Shown here piece by piece: positions 45,707 through 56,824 of a stretch of 64,000 nucleotides of DNA (the first letter of the stretch is position 1; each line of letters starts with the position of its first letter). Made by a program: the position numbers and the translations under genes. The notes under the pieces were generated by a model. It was not told the origin of the DNA. It was given only the letters and a program-made list of their open reading frames with translations, and made no database searches. The DNA is from Methanothermococcus thermolithotrophicus DSM 2095 (GTDB lineage: Archaea > AGJL01 > Methanococci > Methanococcales > Methanococcaceae). The stretch covers positions 967,035-1,031,034 of the forward strand of contig NZ_OX296583.1 in NCBI RefSeq assembly GCF_946463545.1, written 5' to 3'.

Positions 45707-48058
45707 ATAGTATTTGATTTTATTAAAAATATTGTGGGGAGATATGGGTCTTTTAGAATTTTTTTAGGATTTACAGGTTTATTATTTTTTATTTTAACAA
45801 TATATGGGTTAAATATATTGAATAAAATAACTAATTTAATGAATATTATATCAATATATGGGGATGAAATATTAAGATTATGTATTGGTATTTTAACTAT
45901 TGTAATTATAACCAATTATTTGAAATCAGTTAATATAATATTTGATAGTAGGGTTCATCTAAAAAATATAGATACAATAAAATCATCTGAAAATGTGAGC
46001 GATAAATTAGATGAATTAGGTTATAAATATAGATGGTCACTATTAATTTTATCTATTTCTTCAATAGTTTTATATGTCTTATATAGTTTAATAAATTTAC
46101 CAATTTCTGATATTACTATATTCCTTATTTTAATAATGCCATCGATATTTTTAATACTATTGTCAGAGTTTAAACACCCTAAATATGCTAAAATTTTTAA
46201 AATTTCTAAATATATTTCCGTTTTAGTTTTTATGGGATTTGTATGGATTTCAATAAAATATTATCAATATTCGTCCATATCCAATATTTTATTGTATTTT
46301 TGTTATGTTGGGGGTTTGTTTATTGCAATTGCATATTATTGGAATGATTTAATTTATGAGTTCGGTAAATTTCATTGTGTTATTCAATTCCTATTAAGAA
46401 TGACTAACAATATATATTATTTTAATCCATTTAAAAATTATGTTATTGAAAATTACAACCATCGTAAAGATGAAGATATAGAAGTAAATGATAAAACGGA
46501 TTGTTTTGGAACATTAAATAAAATAAATATGATTGAAGAAGGATTTAAAAATCAAATTTTAAATAATCATAAAATTATAGCGTTATATGGAAACTGGGGC
46601 AGTGGTAAAAGTAGCATAATTAGGACATTAATTGAAAAATTTGACGAATCTCGAAATTTTGATGAAAATACTGAAATTAAAAGATTATGGGAATCGTTTA
46701 AAGATATGTTTCATATATTTAAACCTTTAAAGGAAAAACATAAATCTATCTTATGTATTAAATTTGATGCTTGGGAATATGAAAATGAAGAAAACATATC
46801 TTATGCCTTATTGTGCCATATTGTTAATGAATTAGAAAAAAATGCTGATATTAAATTTGGGATTCGAACGGTAAAGAATAAACTCTTAAAATCTGGTGCA
46901 ATTGTTTTAAAATCTGTTAGTATCAATACAGAATACAATAATATTGGTTTTAATTTTAATTTTGAATATAATAATGAAAAATATATAGAAGTGGAAAATT
47001 TAAAAAATGGACTTGATGAGATTTCTAGAATTCTCAAAGAAAATAACAAAAGACTTATAGTTTTTATTGATGAATTAGATAGATGCGAAAGAGAAAATAT
47101 TTTAAAATTTTTATCATCTCTTAAATTATTTTTTACCGATGGGGAAAATATAAATTATATTTGTGCAGTAGATAAAGAAGCAGTAGCAGAAGCACTTGAA
47201 CATAAATACTGTGACGGAGAAAAAGCAGAGGAATATTTGGAAAAAATTTTTAATTTTTCATTTAACATGCCAAAAACATTCGATGTAAAAAACTTTATTG
47301 GGCAATATGAGTTTTTTAATAATGATAATGCTGAAAAACTCGCAAAATTCTTTGAGGCAATTAATTTTACAACTCCGAGACATTTAAAGAAGGTTTTGAA
47401 TAAATATGAATATTTGGTCAAGATTAAGAATTCCAATATAAACAATATGGATTTAATTCCTGGGATAATAACTGGAAATAATGATAATAATGAATATTTA
47501 TTTGATACAATTTTTGTTTTGTATTTCATAATTCTCTATGAGTTTTATTATGATAAATATTTGGAAATAAAAAATTATGAAGATAAACTGGCAAAATACA
47601 GTAAATATCAAATAAAATATATAAATTATCCCCCCGCGTCAGGTAAAGATGATAATGAAAATGATAATAAACCCGCAATTGAGTTAATAATGGAACGTTT
47701 AAAACATGACAGTTATAACGAAATTACTTTTGGAGAAATTTATGAAAGTATTATTTTTAATGAACCATATTTCGAGAAGATAGATGATTTAATTAAATTA
47801 ATAACAATATTTACTCCATCCGAACTTAAGAATAAACAATGTTATATAACGTATGCTGGGTATTCTGATGTGGTATTTGATTATATTAGTCAATTTAAAT
47901 ATGAAAAGAATGAAATATTGATTGATTTTTGTAGGTTTTTAGTAGATGAATATTCTTCAGGAGGTCATCCGCCCCAAATATTAAACTATAATGGATACGA
48001 ACGAAATTACACGTATAAATACATTAACCTTTTCAAAATGGCGGAAACCTTACTCTAA
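45707..48058 (+). CDS. KAP-family P-loop NTPase with N-terminal membrane helices
   Basis: The protein (783 aa from 45707) has six or so N-terminal hydrophobic helices in the first 220 residues, then a KAP-type ATPase: Walker A LYGNWGSGKSSIIR near 290, CIKFDAWEYENEE near 345, Walker B RLIVFIDELDRCERENI near 450 and CAVDKEAVAEALEHKY near 480. KAP NTPases include membrane-anchored signalling proteins and phage-exclusion proteins such as PifA. Start: the first GTG (45734) lacks an SD, whereas GGTGGT at 45699-45704 stands just before ATA at 45707, giving (M)VFDFIKNIVGRYG. I favour this ATA. It is part of the island between bioF and bioD. Confidence 0.8.
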   Translation: MVFDFIKNIVGRYGSFRIFLGFTGLLFFILTIYGLNILNKITNLMNIISIYGDEILRLCIGILTIVIITNYLKSVNIIFDSRVHLKNIDTIKSSENVSDKLDELGYKYRWSLLILSISSIVLYVLYSLINLPISDITIFLILIMPSIFLILLSEFKHPKYAKIFKISKYISVLVFMGFVWISIKYYQYSSISNILLYFCYVGGLFIAIAYYWNDLIYEFGKFHCVIQFLLRMTNNIYYFNPFKNYVIENYNHRKDEDIEVNDKTDCFGTLNKINMIEEGFKNQILNNHKIIALYGNWGSGKSSIIRTLIEKFDESRNFDENTEIKRLWESFKDMFHIFKPLKEKHKSILCIKFDAWEYENEENISYALLCHIVNELEKNADIKFGIRTVKNKLLKSGAIVLKSVSINTEYNNIGFNFNFEYNNEKYIEVENLKNGLDEISRILKENNKRLIVFIDELDRCERENILKFLSSLKLFFTDGENINYICAVDKEAVAEALEHKYCDGEKAEEYLEKIFNFSFNMPKTFDVKNFIGQYEFFNNDNAEKLAKFFEAINFTTPRHLKKVLNKYEYLVKIKNSNINNMDLIPGIITGNNDNNEYLFDTIFVLYFIILYEFYYDKYLEIKNYEDKLAKYSKYQIKYINYPPASGKDDNENDNKPAIELIMERLKHDSYNEITFGEIYESIIFNEPYFEKIDDLIKLITIFTPSELKNKQCYITYAGYSDVVFDYISQFKYEKNEILIDFCRFLVDEYSSGGHPPQILNYNGYERNYTYKYINLFKMAETLL

Positions 48059-48250
48059 CCTTTACAAAAAATTATCATAATGAGGATATAAGTGTTTGGC
48101 GATAGTAGAGCTCATCTAAATATTAAAATAAATCCCAAAGTAATTGAATATTTATAAATTTCGATTTTATTTTTTTTCGATATATAAATATATAGTTCTA
48201 ACATAGATAATAGTTTTTAGAATAATATTTTTTTAAAGAGGGGTGAAATT

Positions 48251-49858
48251 ATTAAGATAAAGTATTTATTTATAGCATCTCTGTTATTATGTTCTGTTTT
48301 ATTGGCAGGATGCACTAGCGAAGATGAGGGGAGCTCAGATAATATAAATCCATATCATCACAAAAATCTATTGAATGATAAAACATACTCTGTTTCTTCT
48401 GGTAAATATACATATAAGGCGATATATTTGGATCCGATAGGGAAAGATAATTATACGGTTTATGGAACAATGACTGAAACAAAGGAAGGAACAAGTGGTG
48501 TGAGGTTTTATATAAAGGATCCAAATGGAAAGATTTTGGTAGATTCGGGGGAAAAGGTTAGATCATATTCATTTAAAATTTATCCTACACAGGCAGGTAA
48601 TTATTATTTTTATCTAGATAATGTTAATACCTGGATTACAGATAAAAGTCCAAGATTAAAAATATATGGGGAATACGACGACATAACATCATCTGAAGCA
48701 TGGTGTAATAAAGGGGATGAACTTTATAATTTAGGTAATTACAAAGAAGCTATTAAATGTTATGATAAAGCATTGGAGCTGAATCCAAATAATATTATGG
48801 CAAAAAATAACAAAAATAAAGTATTGGAAAAATTAAAAGAGAATGAAAAACTTGGAAAAATTAATAATCTTATATCAAAAGGAAACAATGCAATAGATAA
48901 TAAAGATTATGAACCTGCACTCAAGTACTATAATGAAGCTTTAAAAATAGATCCCAACATTACATCCATTTGGAATAATAAAGGACTTACACTTCATTAT
49001 TTAGGTAGATATTCCGAGGCTATCGAGTGTTATAATAAAGCACTAGAATTAGATCCAAATAACACTATCGCATGGTGTAATAAAGGAAGCTCACTTTATG
49101 AATTGAATAAGTATATAGAAGCCATAAAATGCTATGATAAAGCATTGGAGATAGATCCAAATAATGAATATGCAAAAGAAATGAAGAAGGAGCATCCAAT
49201 GCCAATTTCAAAAGAAATAATTGATAAGTTTATAAAAACTGAAACTCAATATAGCGAAAACTCACAATTTTACAAAGGCGAAAGGTATGCAGTTAAACAG
49301 CAAGGTAGCAATCTAAAAATAATAGTAACTTGTTCAAACTGGACATATGGAACAGAAGATGAAATAAAATTGTCTGCCCCATTTGTAATTGCGGGTTTGG
49401 TAACTTTAATAGATAAATCTATAAGATATGATTATACCTATGAAATAGAATACTATCATAATAACAAACTAATGGCCAGTGGTGTGTTAGATCCTAATAG
49501 TGCGAAACTTAAAGAGTTTAAAATAACACAAGATTTAAAAGACCTATGGGCTGAAAGACATGAAAAGAATGTAAAGGAAGAATTAGATAAGTTAGCTGAG
49601 GAGTATTATCCCATAGTGTCGGCTATAGCGTATGATTCAAAGGATGGCTGGAGCATAGTTTCCATAATGGTTCCTGATTCGTGGTATTATTTACAAGACT
49701 ATGAAAAAGATAGAGTTGCGAATGCAATTGGTAAAGACCTAGATCGCATAGTTGGGACTTACCGTACAGTATGGGTATTTGACGAGTATGGAAAACATAT
49801 TGGTGACATATCTTACAGTGTGTGGGATGAAAGATACAAATTCAAAAAATCAGACTAA
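48251..49858 (+). CDS. TPR-repeat lipoprotein, probable AUU start
   Basis: From ATT at 48251 the protein is 535 aa and starts with a perfect lipoprotein signal peptide (M)KIKYLFIASLLLCSVLLAGC, with the lipobox Cys at residue 21. Then come a beta-rich domain (about 40-135), three to four TPR units (AWCNKGDELYNLGNYKEAIKCYDKALELNPNN type) between about 150 and 305, and a C-terminal mixed domain ending in SDKD-like charged residues. GGGTGA at 48241-48246 lies 4 nt before the ATT, and there is no ATG, GTG or TTG in frame until the TTG at 48302, which lies inside the signal peptide. It is probably anchored outside the cell. It follows the KAP gene on the same strand; the function is unknown. Confidence 0.78.
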   Translation: MKIKYLFIASLLLCSVLLAGCTSEDEGSSDNINPYHHKNLLNDKTYSVSSGKYTYKAIYLDPIGKDNYTVYGTMTETKEGTSGVRFYIKDPNGKILVDSGEKVRSYSFKIYPTQAGNYYFYLDNVNTWITDKSPRLKIYGEYDDITSSEAWCNKGDELYNLGNYKEAIKCYDKALELNPNNIMAKNNKNKVLEKLKENEKLGKINNLISKGNNAIDNKDYEPALKYYNEALKIDPNITSIWNNKGLTLHYLGRYSEAIECYNKALELDPNNTIAWCNKGSSLYELNKYIEAIKCYDKALEIDPNNEYAKEMKKEHPMPISKEIIDKFIKTETQYSENSQFYKGERYAVKQQGSNLKIIVTCSNWTYGTEDEIKLSAPFVIAGLVTLIDKSIRYDYTYEIEYYHNNKLMASGVLDPNSAKLKEFKITQDLKDLWAERHEKNVKEELDKLAEEYYPIVSAIAYDSKDGWSIVSIMVPDSWYYLQDYEKDRVANAIGKDLDRIVGTYRTVWVFDEYGKHIGDISYSVWDERYKFKKSD

Positions 49859-50047
49859 TCACTCCAAACAATAATCAAATTTAATAAATTTTCTCATTTT
49901 GGGGTATCAAATATATATCTAAGGTTTTCGTATTTTTATTGTAAATGGTTTATTTTTTTCATATATCACCACTGATCATAATAAATTATATGTTTGATTG
50001 ACCCATAATTTATCAAAATAAGATACGCAAATTAACGAGAGGAAAAC

Positions 50048-50263
50048 ATGAGCTCATCAACATTAAAAATAATTTCAAAAATGCCCGAAGAAATTCGGAA
50101 AATCCTTTGGATTTTCTCTCCTCACTCGCTAACGCTCGTGATTCCAAAAGACAAAGGATTTAGAGAAATTACAAAAGAAGAACTGGAAAATAATTATAAA
50201 AAACTTAAAAATAAGGATTTTTGGGGAACAGAAGAGGAATTATTTGAATTACTGGAAGATTAA
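50048..50263 (+). CDS. Small acidic protein, 71 aa, with palindrome-encoded segment
   Basis: The ATG follows GAGAGG. The protein has a helical C-terminal half (FREITKEELENNYKKLKNKDFWGTEEELFELLED) and an N-terminal MSSSTLKIISKMPEE. Residues about 16-34 (IRKILWIFSPHSLTLVIPK) come from 50093-50150, made of GAAAATCCTTTGGATTTTC and CACTCGCTAACGCTCGTG palindromes followed by ATTCCAAAA as in the intergenic clusters. I infer an in-frame insertion. It may be an antitoxin-like protein, but I see no toxin partner. Confidence 0.6.
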   Translation: MSSSTLKIISKMPEEIRKILWIFSPHSLTLVIPKDKGFREITKEELENNYKKLKNKDFWGTEEELFELLED

Positions 50264-50332
50264 AATTTATATTAAAATATAAACACTGGAAACTTCAGAG
50301 CTCACCACTTACTTAAAAATCCAAAAATTTAA

Positions 50333-52069
<1,737 letters not shown>

Positions 52070-52430
52070 AATAACTACCTGTTATACAAGATGACACCAA
52101 TATCTCGTTGTTGTTATTTAAATTATTAGTTAAATTACCTATAAAAAATTTTAATATACTACATATGCCTAAATTTTGTAATATCAAAAATTATATATGA
52201 TATTATATATTAAAAATTATATTAATAATAATACTGACAATATTAATGAGGGGAGGTGCGGGTATGTTATATATTCCCATAATTTAAAATATTAATATAT
52301 GTTGATATTATTAAATAATTAATGTGGAATAATTATATATATGATAAGGTCATGTAGATGTATATGTGGTAGCAAAAATACAACAAAAGTTCATATATTA
52401 TGAATAATATATTGTTGGAGGGAGGGCACG
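52070..52430. other. Gap with a strong SD and mini-ORF upstream of the V4R gene
   Basis: Most of this 361-nt gap is AT-rich. GAGGGGAGGTGCGGGT at about 52248-52263 stands directly before an ATG (52264) whose frame closes after seven codons (MLYIPII, stop at 52285-52287). It may be a leader peptide or a relic of an earlier start. A second SD, GGAGGGAGGG at 52417-52426, precedes the V4R gene's ATA. Confidence 0.45.
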
Positions 52431-52898
52431 ATAGAACCTATAGATGTTTTAAAAATAAATGCAAATAGACCAACACTTGATGGTAATAATATAGATATAA
52501 CGGATGTAAGATTATTTAGGGCTTTAAGGTTTGCTTGGGAAAAATGTATGGGGAGAGGGGCAAATGTAATGGCGTACATGTCTGGAAGGACATTTGGAAA
52601 ATCATTAAATCTAAAAACCATAGATGAAATGATCGAATTCGCCAAAAATTATAAAATAGGCATTATCACGGTGGTAAATAAAAACCCGCTACAAATAAGG
52701 GTGGATGAATGTATGACATGTTCGGGATTACCCAACATGGAAAAACCATTATGTTACTTTGAAGGGGGATTTATAGTGGGGTGTTTGGAAGGTATAGTAA
52801 ATAAGAAAGTTAAAATTAATGAAACTCACTGTATTGGATTGGGGGATGATTTCTGCCAGTTTGAGGTTAGTACGTATCCACTATACATATTTAAATAG
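52431..52898 (+). CDS. V4R-domain protein, probable AUA start
   Basis: The product (155 aa) is related along its length to the V4R pseudogenes near 5 kb: LKINANRPTLDGNNIDITDVRLFRALRFAW, GRGANVMAYMSGRTFGKSL, CMTCSGLPNMEKPLCYFEGGFIVGC and CIGLGDDFCQFEV. Conserved cysteines suggest a metal-linked ligand site. Homology extends upstream of the first ATG (52548) to at least VLKINANRP. The frame from the preceding stop (52401-52403) contains no ATG, GTG or TTG, but ATA at 52431 follows GGAGGGAGGG. Either ATA is used or the start has been lost by mutation. This is the only undamaged V4R gene of the three here. Confidence 0.75.
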   Translation: MEPIDVLKINANRPTLDGNNIDITDVRLFRALRFAWEKCMGRGANVMAYMSGRTFGKSLNLKTIDEMIEFAKNYKIGIITVVNKNPLQIRVDECMTCSGLPNMEKPLCYFEGGFIVGCLEGIVNKKVKINETHCIGLGDDFCQFEVSTYPLYIFK

Positions 52899-53005
52899 CT
52901 TTTTATTTTTTAATTTTGATTAATTACATATATTACTACCTAAATTATTTTTTTATATTATTTTAATCAAATTTTAATTTATTTTTATTTTAAAGGTGTA
53001 TTATC

Positions 53006-53752
53006 ATGGAATTTAAATATATCGATGCTCACTGTCATATCGAAGATAAATCCTTTAACAAAAATAGGGATGAAATTGTTAAAAATGCAAAAGATAATGG
53101 TGTGGAAATTGTTACAAGCGGGGCTAGTTTAGGAGGATGTAAGAGAGCTCTGAATTTTAAAAAAGAATATGGGATTTATTTAACATTGGGATTCCATCCT
53201 GGGAGAACTAAAGCTCAAGATAATGTGGTAGATAAAGTTTACAACCTAATCAGAGAAAATGAAAAGGAACTCTTGGCAGTTGGGGAAGTTGGATTGGATA
53301 TAAATGTACAAAATTTGGATCGTCAGAAAATTGTTTTTGAGAAATTTGTAGGTCTAGCGGAAGAGCTAAACAAACCAGTAATAATCCATGGTAGGGGTTT
53401 GGAAAAGGAATGTTTTGATGTGTTGAATAACAGGGTAGTTTCAATGTTTCATTGCTATAGTGGAAGTATTAATTTGGCAAAAGAGCTGATTGAAAACGGC
53501 CATTATGTTTCCCTTTCTACACTGGTTTGTTTTTCAAAAGACCATCAAAATTTAGTTGAAAATTTAGATTTGGAAAATATTGTAGTCGAAACAGATAGCC
53601 CTTATCTATCCCCAATAAAGGGAGAGAAAAATGAACCTAAAAATGTCATAAAAGTAGTTGAAAAAATATGGGAAATAAAAAAGGAGGAATATTCTCTGGC
53701 TGAAATCACTAAGATTATATATGATAACACAAAAAAATTATACCGTATTTAA
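53006..53752 (+). CDS. TatD-family metal-dependent hydrolase
   Basis: The 248-residue TIM-barrel hydrolase has YIDAHCHIED (HxH metal site) at the start, LTLGFHPGRTK, LLAVGEVGLDIN (Glu), PVIIHGRGLEKE, MFHCYSGS and VVETDSPYLSP (Asp) in order. TatD enzymes are Mg-dependent deoxyribonucleases or exonucleases. AAAGGTG precedes the ATG. The following gene's start overlaps its end by 32 nt. Confidence 0.93.
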   Translation: MEFKYIDAHCHIEDKSFNKNRDEIVKNAKDNGVEIVTSGASLGGCKRALNFKKEYGIYLTLGFHPGRTKAQDNVVDKVYNLIRENEKELLAVGEVGLDINVQNLDRQKIVFEKFVGLAEELNKPVIIHGRGLEKECFDVLNNRVVSMFHCYSGSINLAKELIENGHYVSLSTLVCFSKDHQNLVENLDLENIVVETDSPYLSPIKGEKNEPKNVIKVVEKIWEIKKEEYSLAEITKIIYDNTKKLYRI

Positions 53753-54107
53753 GGTATTTAATCAATGGACTAAATTTTTAAATACCAATCAACATGTTGG
53801 ATTCTTATCAGGTGAAAATGTGACAGAACTTATTGCTTCGTTGATGACAATAATGAGTGTTGAAGAAGGTTTAAAAAGTCAGGTTGCAGATTGTATTAGA
53901 GTTAGGGCAATGTGTGAAAAAAGAGAACTAAAAGATGATGATATTGTGGCAATTTTTAATGTTCACGGAACTACAAGCTATCAGGTTTTTTTCATAGATA
54001 AGGATACTACAATTGAAGACATAAAAAATGAGTTAAATAAATTGGGTACGAGATTGAACTATGATTCTGAAGAGGTTTTGAAGAAGTATATTGAAAAAAT
54101 GCAATGA
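53721..54107 (+). CDS. Methanogen hypothetical protein, 128 aa
   Basis: Alpha/beta protein with VTELIASLMTIMSVEEGLKSQVADCIRVRAM in the middle and FNVHGTTSYQVFFIDKDTTIEDIKNELNKLG toward the end. It may be a DUF2120-type methanogen protein, but I am not certain. The ATG lies within the end of tatD and has no clear SD, so initiation may be coupled. It is followed by another hypothetical on the same strand. Confidence 0.65.
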   Translation: MITQKNYTVFKVFNQWTKFLNTNQHVGFLSGENVTELIASLMTIMSVEEGLKSQVADCIRVRAMCEKRELKDDDIVAIFNVHGTTSYQVFFIDKDTTIEDIKNELNKLGTRLNYDSEEVLKKYIEKMQ

Positions 54108-54145
54108 TAAAATAAATCATTTAATGCTTGAGATAAAGTGAGATT

Positions 54146-54670
54146 ATGAAGGATGCAAGGGGAATCGATAAACAGTGGGTAATTTTAAATGAATTGGCAT
54201 TTAAAATATCCGAGGAAAGACCAGTTCCAGAGGAGGTCTTTTCAAGGTTAAGGATAGCAAACAATGTTATTACGTATTATTTATTGGATGAACATGCCTC
54301 TTATGACTCTTTAAAGGATGCTGAAGCTGAACTTTCAAGAGTTCAGGGCATACTTTTTGGTTTATGCGATCATGAACTGGCTATGGAGTATCTTGAAAAA
54401 ATGGGAAAGGCCTTAAGAAATGAGCTCGATGTTAAATTCCCTATTAAAAAATCCTCATTTAACAGTGAAGTGAAATCAAGAAAGGATGTTGAATCTATAA
54501 GGGTTAAACTACAAAAGGAGATTCAAGTAGAAATATTGGGGGAGTTAAGTGAATTACACGGGGTTGTTTTTGAATATAGCCGAGAGGACGAGGACAAAGT
54601 GTTAATTGATGGAGAAAAGAGAAGGGTAATAACTGCACTTAAAGATTTTTCAGTTATTTGGAACGAATGA
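54146..54670 (+). CDS. DUF2096-like methanogen protein, 174 aa
   Basis: Mostly helical protein: DKQWVILNELAFKISEERPVPEEVFSRLRIANNVITYYLLDEH, then a charged middle region and a C-terminal VEILGELSELHGVVFEYSREDEDKVLI. This resembles the DUF2096 family restricted to methanogens. AAAGTGAGATT precedes the ATG. It probably forms a short operon with tatD and the 128-aa gene. Function unknown. Confidence 0.68.
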   Translation: MKDARGIDKQWVILNELAFKISEERPVPEEVFSRLRIANNVITYYLLDEHASYDSLKDAEAELSRVQGILFGLCDHELAMEYLEKMGKALRNELDVKFPIKKSSFNSEVKSRKDVESIRVKLQKEIQVEILGELSELHGVVFEYSREDEDKVLIDGEKRRVITALKDFSVIWNE

Positions 54671-54847
54671 ATCTACATTTTTATTGATATTATATGTCCC
54701 ATGTTCCTCTTAGTTTTGATATACTTTATATTGTTATTATAATTATATGCTCATCATTTGATTGTTTGACTGTTTTTAATAAAATATATAAATTTAGATT
54801 ATTTAATATTATATTTGATAAAAAAAGAAAATAAAAGTATTTCTGTT

Positions 54848-55807
54848 TTAGAGTAATTTGTTGAATGGGTGGGTGTCTACTGCAGCTGTTCCTAATTCTT
54901 TTGCAGCTTCTGCAATTACCATGTCAGTCATTGCAACTGCAGGGAATGCTAATTGTGCGTTGTCAATAGGACCGTAGAGAACAAAGTCACCAGCACCCAT
55001 TGTCTGAACTATGTTTGCACCGATGTCACATACGTGGTGAACATCTTTTGCGAGCTGTGTTAATCCTTCTTCTCTTAATCCTTTTCTAAATTCTCTCAGC
55101 CAGTCCCATGCTGATGGAATGTTGTGGATACCGCTACCTACTGGTAATCCTAATTTAGCTTTAACAGCAAATGATGCTCTAACTGCTGGACCTGCACCGT
55201 TACCGAGTGGTGTAACAGCAACGTCGATTAATGGGTATTTGATACCTGCTTTTTCAGCGAGCTCTAACATTCCAGTATCTGCTGTTTTTCCACCATCTAA
55301 TAAAACGTTTAATTTACCTTCAACTGATGGGTCCATAGGGTCGAAACATAAAACGATTGAAGCTTCGAGGTCACTTTCTACTAAGTTTTGGAATTCTGCT
55401 TCTTCAATTGAAACGTTGATAGAGTTGTAAATACACTGGCTTGCATATCCTGCTTCTGTAGCTCTCCTCGCAGCAGCCATTCTTGCTTCCCCTGATGTGG
55501 AGTCAAGGAGCATTGGTCCATCCCAAACTTCAGCAACAAAATCAATATATTTAGTAAGTGCTTCAGGGTTACCACCGAATACCTGAACAAGCGCAGGGTT
55601 TCCTGTTATATCTTCCATTTCAGCCTGCTTGTTTATTAAATCTTCAGCAGCCTTTTTGTCGAAAATACCTTTTCTTTCATCTTCTACTATTTTGTGTCTT
55701 GCGTAGAATATGGTTCCAGATAAACCTGTTGGATATTCTCCTGGCTGACCACCAAATTTCCTTCCTGCGATTTCAATTACCATCTGTTCTTTATCGAATT
55801 TGAACAT
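54848..55807 (-). CDS. mtrH: Tetrahydromethanopterin S-methyltransferase subunit H
   Basis: MtrH demethylates methyl-tetrahydromethanopterin and transfers the methyl group to the corrinoid of MtrA. The 319-residue cytoplasmic subunit opens with FKFDKEQMVIEIAGRKFGGQPGEYPTGLSGTIFYARHKIV and continues with a methyltransferase barrel (PMLLDSTSGEARMAAARRA). It is last in the mtr operon, 23 nt after mtrG. GAGGTGGTAATAG precedes the ATG. Confidence 0.97.
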   Translation of the reverse strand: MFKFDKEQMVIEIAGRKFGGQPGEYPTGLSGTIFYARHKIVEDERKGIFDKKAAEDLINKQAEMEDITGNPALVQVFGGNPEALTKYIDFVAEVWDGPMLLDSTSGEARMAAARRATEAGYASQCIYNSINVSIEEAEFQNLVESDLEASIVLCFDPMDPSVEGKLNVLLDGGKTADTGMLELAEKAGIKYPLIDVAVTPLGNGAGPAVRASFAVKAKLGLPVGSGIHNIPSAWDWLREFRKGLREEGLTQLAKDVHHVCDIGANIVQTMGAGDFVLYGPIDNAQLAFPAVAMTDMVIAEAAKELGTAAVDTHPFNKLL

Positions 55808-55830
55808 CTATTACCACCTCATGACGACCT

Positions 55831-56055
55831 TTATTTTATAAATTGAAATAATGGCAATATTTTTCCAAGTACAACCACAATTACAAATCCTATTATAAAT
55901 CCATAAACAATACCAACGTCTCTACCTGCTTTTTTACCTAACCTTTGTACTATTTCAGCATTGGTATTTTCTACGGTTTCATCTATCTCGGATAATTTTT
56001 CCTGCAATTTTTTAAAATCCTTTGATGGAGTAACAACTGTGGGAATTTCAGACAT
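55831..56055 (-). CDS. mtrG: Tetrahydromethanopterin S-methyltransferase subunit G
   Basis: The 74-residue subunit has a cytoplasmic coiled region (DFKKLQEKLSEIDETVENTNAEIVQRLGKKAGRDVGI) and one C-terminal membrane helix (VYGFIIGFVIVVVLGKILPLF), as usual for MtrG. It lies 4 nt after the MtrA/MtrF fusion gene and before mtrH. Confidence 0.94.
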   Translation of the reverse strand: MSEIPTVVTPSKDFKKLQEKLSEIDETVENTNAEIVQRLGKKAGRDVGIVYGFIIGFVIVVVLGKILPLFQFIK

Positions 56056-56059
56056 TTAA

Positions 56060-56824
56060 TCACCCTAGTAAGAGTTTTAATATAATTGGGATCCCAATTA
56101 AAACAACGGCGAATAATGAGCCTAATAATGCCCCTTCAACTGCTTGGGATTGAACTCCTGAAGCTAAACCAAGATCCCTTGTAATTAAGCCTACTTTGTA
56201 TTCCAAGCTGTCTAAGAGTTTTTTTGTGTATTCTAAATCCGGCTCTGCAACTGTTGGAATACCTTCAATTGAAAGACCTTCTTCATCCCCACCTTCGCCG
56301 GCACCGCCGCCACCTTCTAAATCTAAAACTACCGCGTCCTCATCGATAGCACCAGGGTCTTTTGAGATGCAGTCTTTAATAGCTTGTGCTATTTTACCGG
56401 TGTCTTCTACGTCGATTAAATCTACAATTTCAACGATTTGTCTTTGGAATCTTTCAACTGCATCTGGGCCAACGTTTTCCAAGAATGGAATAGCTCCTTT
56501 AGCACCGATGATTCCACCATCGTCTCCAATACCATTTTCGTGTAATGCCTTAAAGCACTGTCCTGTAATGTGTCCTTGAACTTCAGAACCACATAATACC
56601 ATGAATCTAATGTTTGGGTTTGAAATGTAGTTGGCTACAACTTTTTCAATTCCAAGATTTTCTGTGTGGCAAGGTCCTGAGAGAGCCGCACCTGCTTCAA
56701 TAGCAGCCTCATCTAAACCGTGGGAACCTAAGGTTATAACACCTACACAGCTTTCAGGGTTTCCCACTACATACTCACCACTTACAACTGGCCATCCTGA
56801 TGCAGGGGCTTTTTTATCTGCCAT
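56060..56824 (-). CDS. mtrF: MtrA-MtrF fusion (second MtrA cytoplasmic domain joined to MtrF)
   Basis: The 254-residue protein begins with 174 residues identical to those of mtrA next door, including the corrinoid-ligand His85 in EVQGHITGQ. The last 80 residues differ: after a Gly-rich linker, [45 protein letters not shown] and a membrane helix ([22 protein letters not shown]). That tail matches stand-alone MtrF, and no separate mtrF exists between mtrA and mtrG where it is expected. I infer an in-frame fusion giving the Mtr complex a second corrinoid-type domain. Whether it binds cobamide is unknown. Confidence 0.88.
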   Translation of the reverse strand: MADKKAPASGWPVVSGEYVVGNPESCVGVITLGSHGLDEAAIEAGAALSGPCHTENLGIEKVVANYISNPNIRFMVLCGSEVQGHITGQCFKALHENGIGDDGGIIGAKGAIPFLENVGPDAVERFQRQIVEIVDLIDVEDTGKIAQAIKDCISKDPGAIDEDAVVLDLEGGGGAGEGGDEEGLSIEGIPTVAEPDLEYTKKLLDSLEYKVGLITRDLGLASGVQSQAVEGALLGSLFAVVLIGIPIILKLLLG

